Origin: Gammaproteobacteria bacterium
GTDB lineage: Bacteria > Pseudomonadota > Gammaproteobacteria > Pseudomonadales > Halomonadaceae
Reading direction: 5' to 3'
NCBI GenBank assembly: GCA_023485185.1
Contig: JAMCZP010000283.1
Span: 1-9,511, forward strand
Length of the DNA stretch: 9,511 nucleotides
In this document: positions 5,311-9,511 of the stretch, one piece after another
Layout of the letters: each line of letters begins with the position of its first letter
Position numbering within the stretch: position 1 is the stretch's first letter
Notes under the pieces: model-generated
The model's database searches: none
The model's input: only the letters and a program-made list of their open reading frames with translations
What the model was told of the DNA's origin: nothing
Made by a program: the position numbers and the translations under genes

Positions 5311-6603
5311 GTGCCAATAGTAGCAAAAGAGTTAAGCGCCGCTGAGGTGAGACGTATTGAAGAGCCAGGTACATATGCCGTGGGCGGATGCGCTGGTCTG
5401 CTGCTTAAAGTGTCTAGTAGTGGAGGGCGTTCATGGATACTTCGCACACGTGTTGGCAACCGCCGACGTGATTTTGGACTAGGAGGTTTTCCGACCACCT
5501 CTCTGGGTGATGCGCGAATCAAGGCACGTGAGTTACGCGAAAAGCTGGCGCAAGGAATTGATCCAATAGCTGAGCGTCAAGCTGCAAGGTCTGCTCATAT
5601 TGCTGCCCAAGTTAAGCAACTGACATTTCGCGAGGCGGCAGAACGGTACCACGTCACCAAGGAAAAAGAGTTTGATAACGCTAAGCACCGTAAAGACTGG
5701 ATTGGCTCGCTTAAGCGCTATGCCTTTGTTCATTTCGGTGATGTGCCAGTAAGAGATATTGAACTGCCCCACGTCTTGAAAGCGCTAGAACCAATCTGGG
5801 AAAAGAAAACTGAAACAGCTACCCGCGTTCGGCAGCGCGTAGAGGGAACTCTGGCATGGGCAACTGTGCGGGGATACCGTCAAGGTGATAATCCTGCACG
5901 CTGGAAAGGAAATCTTGATGCTGTACTGGCTAAGCCTAGCAAGTTGGGTAAGGGTAAAAAGCACTTCCCGGCTCTGCCCTGGCAGCGGGTCCCCGAGTTC
6001 ATGAAAGACCTGCGCACCCGAGAGGGCATGGGCGCCAAAGCGTTGGAATTCGCTATTTTAACCGCTGCACGTTCGGGCGAGATACGCTTTGCCAATTGGA
6101 AAGAAATAGATCTCAGTGCCAAAGTTTGGACTATACCGGCAAATCGTATGAAGGGAAAAAAGCCTCATCGTGTCCCACTATCACCCACCGCTATTTTTCT
6201 GCTGGAGTCTCTTCCCAGAATGGAGAATCAGGCTTTGATATTTCCGGGCGTTCGTGGCGGAGTAATGAGTGATAGAAGTATTTTGTCCACAGTAGGTCGT
6301 ATGAATGCCACCAAAAATAAGAATGGCGACGGACACTACATCGATCCTACTGATGGCCGACCAGTAGTACCGCATGGTTTTAGAAGTTCATTCAAGGATT
6401 GGGCGCGCAATAGCTCTAGTTTTCCAGATGAGGTGAGTGAGTTAGCGCTTGCTCACGTAAACAGTGACGCCACTCGGGCGGCATATGCTCGCGACGAATT
6501 ATTACCTCAACGTACAGAACTAATGCTGACATGGGCGGATTTCTGTGCAGGATCAACTGGAGCAAGCGCAGTTGGAACTCAAAATCCTGAAAGGACATTA
6601 TGA
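5311..6603 (+). CDS. P4-type tyrosine integrase (DUF4102 / phage integrase)
   Basis: A 430-residue site-specific recombinase expected to insert and excise the island at the nearby ssrA-like site. An N-terminal DUF4102 arm-binding domain (about 1-95) includes 'GGCAGLLLKVSSSGGRSWILR' and 'LGGFPTTSLGDAR'. A core-binding SAM-like domain (about 100-200) begins at 'LTFREAAERYH', and the catalytic domain starts around 215. The active-site set looks complete: R254 in 'TAARSGEIR', a beta-hairpin lysine around 281-284, H355 and R358 in 'PHGFRSSFKDW', H382 in 'LAHV', and nucleophile Y392 in 'AAYARDEL'. I start it at GTG 5311 because GGGAG lies 9 nt upstream and the resulting 'MPIVAKELSAAEVRRIEEPG' is a standard N-terminus for this family. 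Starting at ATG 5236 or TTG 5224 would add a repeat-encoded W/G-rich stretch. The next gene begins 183 bp later, with nothing recognisable between. Confidence 0.93.
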   Translation: MPIVAKELSAAEVRRIEEPGTYAVGGCAGLLLKVSSSGGRSWILRTRVGNRRRDFGLGGFPTTSLGDARIKARELREKLAQGIDPIAERQAARSAHIAAQVKQLTFREAAERYHVTKEKEFDNAKHRKDWIGSLKRYAFVHFGDVPVRDIELPHVLKALEPIWEKKTETATRVRQRVEGTLAWATVRGYRQGDNPARWKGNLDAVLAKPSKLGKGKKHFPALPWQRVPEFMKDLRTREGMGAKALEFAILTAARSGEIRFANWKEIDLSAKVWTIPANRMKGKKPHRVPLSPTAIFLLESLPRMENQALIFPGVRGGVMSDRSILSTVGRMNATKNKNGDGHYIDPTDGRPVVPHGFRSSFKDWARNSSSFPDEVSELALAHVNSDATRAAYARDELLPQRTELMLTWADFCAGSTGASAVGTQNPERTL

Positions 6604-6786
6604 CTTATAGTTGCATACCGTTTGTTATGGACAGGGAATAGAGCAAGTGCTGTGGTCAATAGAGTAAAGACGGATTTTTGATGGGCATGCTGGATAAGAA
6701 AATTGCTAAACAAGCTTAAGAATAAAAACTGAACGCCGATATAAGAAAAGGTAACACTCTGTCTCATCGAAATTCGAGCAAAGAAC

Positions 6787-7632
6787 ATGCTATCTATTCC
6801 AAACGTAGTGGTGCAGCGAGGTTGGCGCTGCTGCTTGTGGCTGATTGCTTTTGCACTGCCATTAGTTTGGGGGTCGTTACCTGACTCAATTGCCAGTACG
6901 CTATTCATACCGGCATGGCTAATCGTGGCTCAATTCATTTTTTCAGGCTTAGTAGAAAGAGCGTACCTCAGGCGACGTGCATGGCTTGGCCAGTATCTTG
7001 AGGTGACTTCTTCTTGGCACCGCCGGTTGCGTGCTGGTCTGTTGGCCATAGCTTGGAGCCAAGTGCTGGGCATCGTTTTGGCCCCCCTATTATTAGTTTC
7101 ATTGCGTCGGCTATCCGATACCGATTGGCTAATTCTACTACTTGCTTTGGGTGCGTTTATCCTTTGTCACCACTGGCTTACTGGTCGACTGAAAGGACAT
7201 GTTATTGCTGATTATCTGCCAGCAATAACGCGTCAACTAACCGTGCTACCTGTAGCATGCCTGTTGACGTTCATGTTGACATTGGTAGCACTGTGGCGCC
7301 CGCAACCTTACTTGGTCAATATTCCCTGGGAAAGAGCCATACGTGAGCACCTACCTGCAATGTCAGAGCAGTCCATGCTCGGCGCTTTTGAACGAATAGC
7401 GGCTAGCTTCGAACTCAGTGGTTTCTGGTTAATGCAGAATGCTCTCGACAGCTTAGCAGTGAGCAGCTATGTCGCCGTCTTGGGGTGGGTGGCACTTCTG
7501 TTAATGCAAGGAACATTGGCTTGGTCTTTTATTCGCTTACTAACCGGTGTGGCTGTTTTTCGCGGCCGCCTTCTGACGGATCCCAGACATAAAAAAGTAC
7601 TTCTTAGGCCGAAACAAAGCCCGGAGAATTAA
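6787..7632 (+). CDS. Uncharacterised six-TM membrane protein (first gene of coupled pair)
   Basis: I do not recognise the family. The 281-residue protein has hydrophobic segments at about 15-33, 38-55, 82-106, 113-132, 150-169 and 226-252. A largely soluble stretch (about 170-225) with 'PWERAIREHLPAMSEQSMLGAFERIAASFEL' lies between the last two, and the C-terminal tail is basic. Arg/Lys-rich turns at 57-64 and 79-82 suggest a cytoplasmic loop. No ATPase, transporter or enzyme motif is visible. The ATG at 6787 has only a weak AAAGA-like ribosome-binding site. Its TAA overlaps the next gene's ATG by one base (TAATG at 7630-7634), so the two are translationally coupled and probably act together at the inner membrane. 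It is island cargo, by its place downstream of the integrase. Real coding is well supported by length, composition and coupling. Confidence 0.8.
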   Translation: MLSIPNVVVQRGWRCCLWLIAFALPLVWGSLPDSIASTLFIPAWLIVAQFIFSGLVERAYLRRRAWLGQYLEVTSSWHRRLRAGLLAIAWSQVLGIVLAPLLLVSLRRLSDTDWLILLLALGAFILCHHWLTGRLKGHVIADYLPAITRQLTVLPVACLLTFMLTLVALWRPQPYLVNIPWERAIREHLPAMSEQSMLGAFERIAASFELSGFWLMQNALDSLAVSSYVAVLGWVALLLMQGTLAWSFIRLLTGVAVFRGRLLTDPRHKKVLLRPKQSPEN

Positions 7633-8783
7633 TGAACCTCGAAGTCGATACGCCTCATCATCCTGACTCCTTGCTGAATCGGCTAGGTCTGATGGCTAGT
7701 CCGCCACGAGTTCTTCTGGCTCTTCTATTGATGCTTTGTCTACTTCTGGCATTAAGTGCTATTTACCGCACGCTAATGCAAAGCGAAATCGGCATGGTGC
7801 GTTTCATCATCAACGGGGAAGCCCTGATCCTCGACGAAAAGGCCCAGGAAGAGCTTAGTGGTGACCTACAAAAACGGTTAGCTGGTTTCGAGCTTGAGAT
7901 AGAGCAGCAAATGCAGTCATGGCAAGACGATGCTCTAGCCGAAATAGAGGCAAATTTTCATACTGCTAGCGAACACTACCTTGACTGGTACTTTTCCTTT
8001 ACAGGGAGTTATACCCGTTTGTTCATAGCCGTGAACGGGGATCTAGAGCCATGGATGGAGACTCAACTAGAGCAGCGACTTATACAATCTAGTGGCCTGG
8101 AGTCGTCGTTGCTGGATCTGCGCGAAGAATATGCAGTACGCCTAGTCGAATCTGAACAAACTTGGTTGAACGAGACCTTAACTCACCTTCAGGGACGATA
8201 CACAACAGCAGATGTGCAGATGAATGAAGCCGACGCCAGCCAGCTAAAGACAGTAAATTTTGACCAGTTGATTAACAGTGCATGGCAGGATCAGCTCCTG
8301 ATTCCTCGCTGGAGCGTTGCCTTAGTTGGAGGCGGAGGGTTTGGTGCATTATCCAACATTATTATTGCCAAGCGTGTGGCTGCGAGCCCTACCTTCAAGG
8401 CTGGAAAGGCTGTAGTAAGCCGATTTGTCACACGAATGGGGCTTCATGCGACTCGATCTGTGGCCACAGGTGGTATGGCTGCCGTTGCTACGTCGCCTTC
8501 AGGACTAGGTGCCTTATTAGCTGGGGCAGCTGCAGTGAGTTCTACATTGGCGATTGCAGCTGGCTCTGAATTCGTTTTGCTGAAAGCCGAAGAGGCTCTT
8601 CAACGCCCAGAAATGGAAGCTGAACTACACAGCACCTGGGAAGAACTGGAGCTGGAAGTAAAGGGACTTCTCCAAGCTGAAAAACAGGTTCGTACTGAGG
8701 CTTTGATTGAAAATATCAAGAGACATGAAACACAAACGGTATTGGACAGCGAGCTGCCGAAAACTTACAGAATATTTGGATAG
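7632..8783 (+). CDS. Uncharacterised membrane-anchored coiled-coil protein with Gly/Ala-rich hydrophobic segments
   Basis: I do not recognise the family. The 383-residue protein has one N-terminal membrane anchor (about 26-44, Leu-rich). A charged helical, probably coiled-coil region follows (about 66-115), then a 'YLDWYFSFTGSYTRL' motif (116-130) and a second helical stretch (135-190). After these come two small-residue-rich hydrophobic segments ('LVGGGGFGALSNIII', about 231-245; and about 278-312, dominated by A, G, S, T and V) separated by a basic amphipathic stretch 'AKRVAASPTFKAGKAVVSRFVTR'. An acidic coiled-coil tail (about 317-366) closes it. The glycine-zipper-like pair could insert in a membrane as a helical hairpin, but that is inference. 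ATG 7632 has GGAG 6 nt upstream and overlaps the stop of the preceding gene. No catalytic motif is seen. Confidence 0.8.
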   Translation: MNLEVDTPHHPDSLLNRLGLMASPPRVLLALLLMLCLLLALSAIYRTLMQSEIGMVRFIINGEALILDEKAQEELSGDLQKRLAGFELEIEQQMQSWQDDALAEIEANFHTASEHYLDWYFSFTGSYTRLFIAVNGDLEPWMETQLEQRLIQSSGLESSLLDLREEYAVRLVESEQTWLNETLTHLQGRYTTADVQMNEADASQLKTVNFDQLINSAWQDQLLIPRWSVALVGGGGFGALSNIIIAKRVAASPTFKAGKAVVSRFVTRMGLHATRSVATGGMAAVATSPSGLGALLAGAAAVSSTLAIAAGSEFVLLKAEEALQRPEMEAELHSTWEELELEVKGLLQAEKQVRTEALIENIKRHETQTVLDSELPKTYRIFG

Positions 8784-8794
8784 GTTTTAAAACC
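8783..8794. repeat. 12-bp palindrome GGTTTTAAAACC at the stop of the coiled-coil gene
   Basis: A perfect palindrome whose first G is the last base of the TAG stop codon. With no loop and no T tract beyond, it is not a terminator. It may be a protein-binding palindrome or chance in AT-rich DNA. Confidence 0.4.
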
Positions 8795-8836
8795 CTTAGG
8801 CTTTCTACCCGTTTGGCTTTAGGTATTTTGGTGCAG

Positions 8837-8864
8837 TTGATGGTGTTTTTTTGGTCGCTATTTG
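8837..8864 (+). promoter_or_regulatory. Weak candidate promoter for the exonuclease gene
   Basis: TTGATG (8837-8842) and TATTTG (8859-8864) are separated by 16 bp, which would place a start about 22 nt before the ATG at 8893. The hexamers are only partial matches to the sigma-70 consensus. The 109-bp gap after the preceding gene makes an independent promoter plausible, but read-through from the membrane pair is equally possible. Confidence 0.25.
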
Positions 8865-8892
8865 TGTCAATGTCAAAAGGAACGAGCAGCAT

Positions 8893-9384
8893 ATGAACCT
8901 AGGAGTGGCATTGCGGACTTTTGTAGACATCGAGGCATCGGGCCTTGATCAGACAAAAAGCTATCCCATCGAGGTTGGTTGGTCAGATACGTTGGGCAAT
9001 CAGGATGGTTTTCTAATTAAGCCCATAGCAAGTTGGAGTTATTGGGATCCAAATGCACAGCTGATACATAGTATTTCGCGAGAGGAGTTGCTATCAGATG
9101 GCTTGTCTGTAAAAGAGGCAGCAATGCGTCTAAACTCATCGCTTGGGGGCGAAACAGTTTACTGTGACGCGCTAGATTTTGACGGCTTCTGGTTGAAGAG
9201 ACTATTTAAGGCCGCTGAAATGGAAATAACATTTACTTTAGTCGATGTTTTTAATCTGTATGGTGAAATGTCTAAAGAAGAGTTTCTAATTATGCAGAGG
9301 TATCTAAATGGTAATCTTGCATCGCATCGTGCGCTTGCTGATGCAGAACGCTATTCGGCAGCATTTAGAAAAGCGGTTAATTAA
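8893..9384 (+). CDS. Small stand-alone DEDDh-type 3'-5' exonuclease (DnaQ-like fold)
   Basis: A 163-residue protein that looks like a bare RNase-T/DnaQ exonuclease domain, expected to remove nucleotides from 3' ends of DNA or RNA with two metal ions. Exo I is 'TFVDIEASGLD' with D12 and E14. Exo II is best placed at 'ALDFDGFWLKRLF' with D97. Exo III is 'HRALADAERY' with H145 and D150 in the H-x4-D spacing of the DEDDh class. The 'HSISREEL' segment (59-66) matches the loop after Exo I in this superfamily. All four acidic residues and the histidine are present, so it is probably active. ATG 8893 is preceded by AAGG 12 nt and GAG 6 nt upstream, a mediocre ribosome-binding site; the TTG at 8851 lies in a T-run and adds residues unlike the family. 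Its gene is markedly more AT-rich than those in the left half. Confidence 0.8.
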   Translation: MNLGVALRTFVDIEASGLDQTKSYPIEVGWSDTLGNQDGFLIKPIASWSYWDPNAQLIHSISREELLSDGLSVKEAAMRLNSSLGGETVYCDALDFDGFWLKRLFKAAEMEITFTLVDVFNLYGEMSKEEFLIMQRYLNGNLASHRALADAERYSAAFRKAVN

Positions 9385-9385
9385 T

Positions 9386-9496
9386 AAGTGGTTATGCAAA
9401 AGTTATCGAGTTACTTTTTCCGTAATTATCACATACGTTTTTGACCGCTTCACAGAGCTTGTCGAACGAACTGTAGGCTGTCAGCGGTAACCACTT
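9386..9496. repeat. 9-bp inverted repeat flanking the region after the exonuclease gene
   Basis: AAGTGGTTA (9386-9394) is exactly inverted as TAACCACTT (9488-9496), 93 bp apart. The right copy is preceded by AGCGG, and the same AGCGGTTAA word (9372-9380) occurs just before the left copy, so related words cluster here. The interval holds no supportable gene. Possible readings are a regulator site pair, the edge of a mobile unit, or chance. Confidence 0.3.
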
Positions 9497-9511
9497 GTAT
9501 TTGATTTCACG

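Noticed and set aside
6579..6908. Minus-strand 109-codon frame spanning the integrase end and first membrane gene
   Set aside because: It overlaps two better-supported plus-strand genes, and its product has no recognisable features.
8282..8569. Overlapping 95-codon plus-strand frame inside the coiled-coil gene
   Set aside because: It is an alternative-frame shadow rich in Cys and Trp, and the host frame has strong coupling and ribosome-binding evidence.
1..9511. CRISPR array, insertion sequence, transposase or rRNA
   Set aside because: No regularly spaced long repeats, no transposase-like protein and no rRNA-like sequence were seen anywhere in the window.

Overview
The window reads as chromosomal DNA of a gammaproteobacterium, most likely Halomonas or a close relative. 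That assignment is inference from overall gene similarity, moderately high GC in the left half and the gene set; no rRNA or other taxonomic marker is present.

Left half (1-4752), core-like. The 3' end of a TAXI-type TRAP solute-binding protein gene is followed by a gene for a fused TRAP permease. The two are separated by a strong RNA hairpin, and together they form one secondary uptake system of unknown substrate. The permease gene converges on, and overlaps by 39 bp, a minus-strand gene for a small protein with a prephenate-dehydratase-like fold. Upstream of that, also on the minus strand, is a CaCA-family calcium/sodium antiporter. A 349-bp divergent intergenic region separates the antiporter from a CspA-type cold-shock protein gene, which ends in a near-ideal intrinsic terminator.

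Junction (4753-5310), gene-free. On the minus strand it holds what looks like the last 13 nt of a tmRNA (ssrA), ending in CCA, followed by an intrinsic terminator. The same place has the geometry of a tyrosine-recombinase core site: GGTGGA, a 7-bp spacer, then TCCACC. I read this as one attachment site of an ssrA-targeted genomic island.

Right half (5311-9511), island-like and visibly more AT-rich, especially past 8780. A complete P4-type (DUF4102) tyrosine integrase, best started at a GTG, sits just inside the att site. Next come two translationally coupled genes for unrecognised membrane proteins: a six-TM protein, and an N-terminally anchored coiled-coil protein with Gly/Ala-rich hydrophobic segments. 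A small stand-alone DEDDh exonuclease gene follows. No recognised defence, toxin-antitoxin or conjugation family is present. The membrane pair plus nuclease is the part of the window most likely to be an undescribed cargo system, but its function cannot be read from the sequence. The far island end is not visible.
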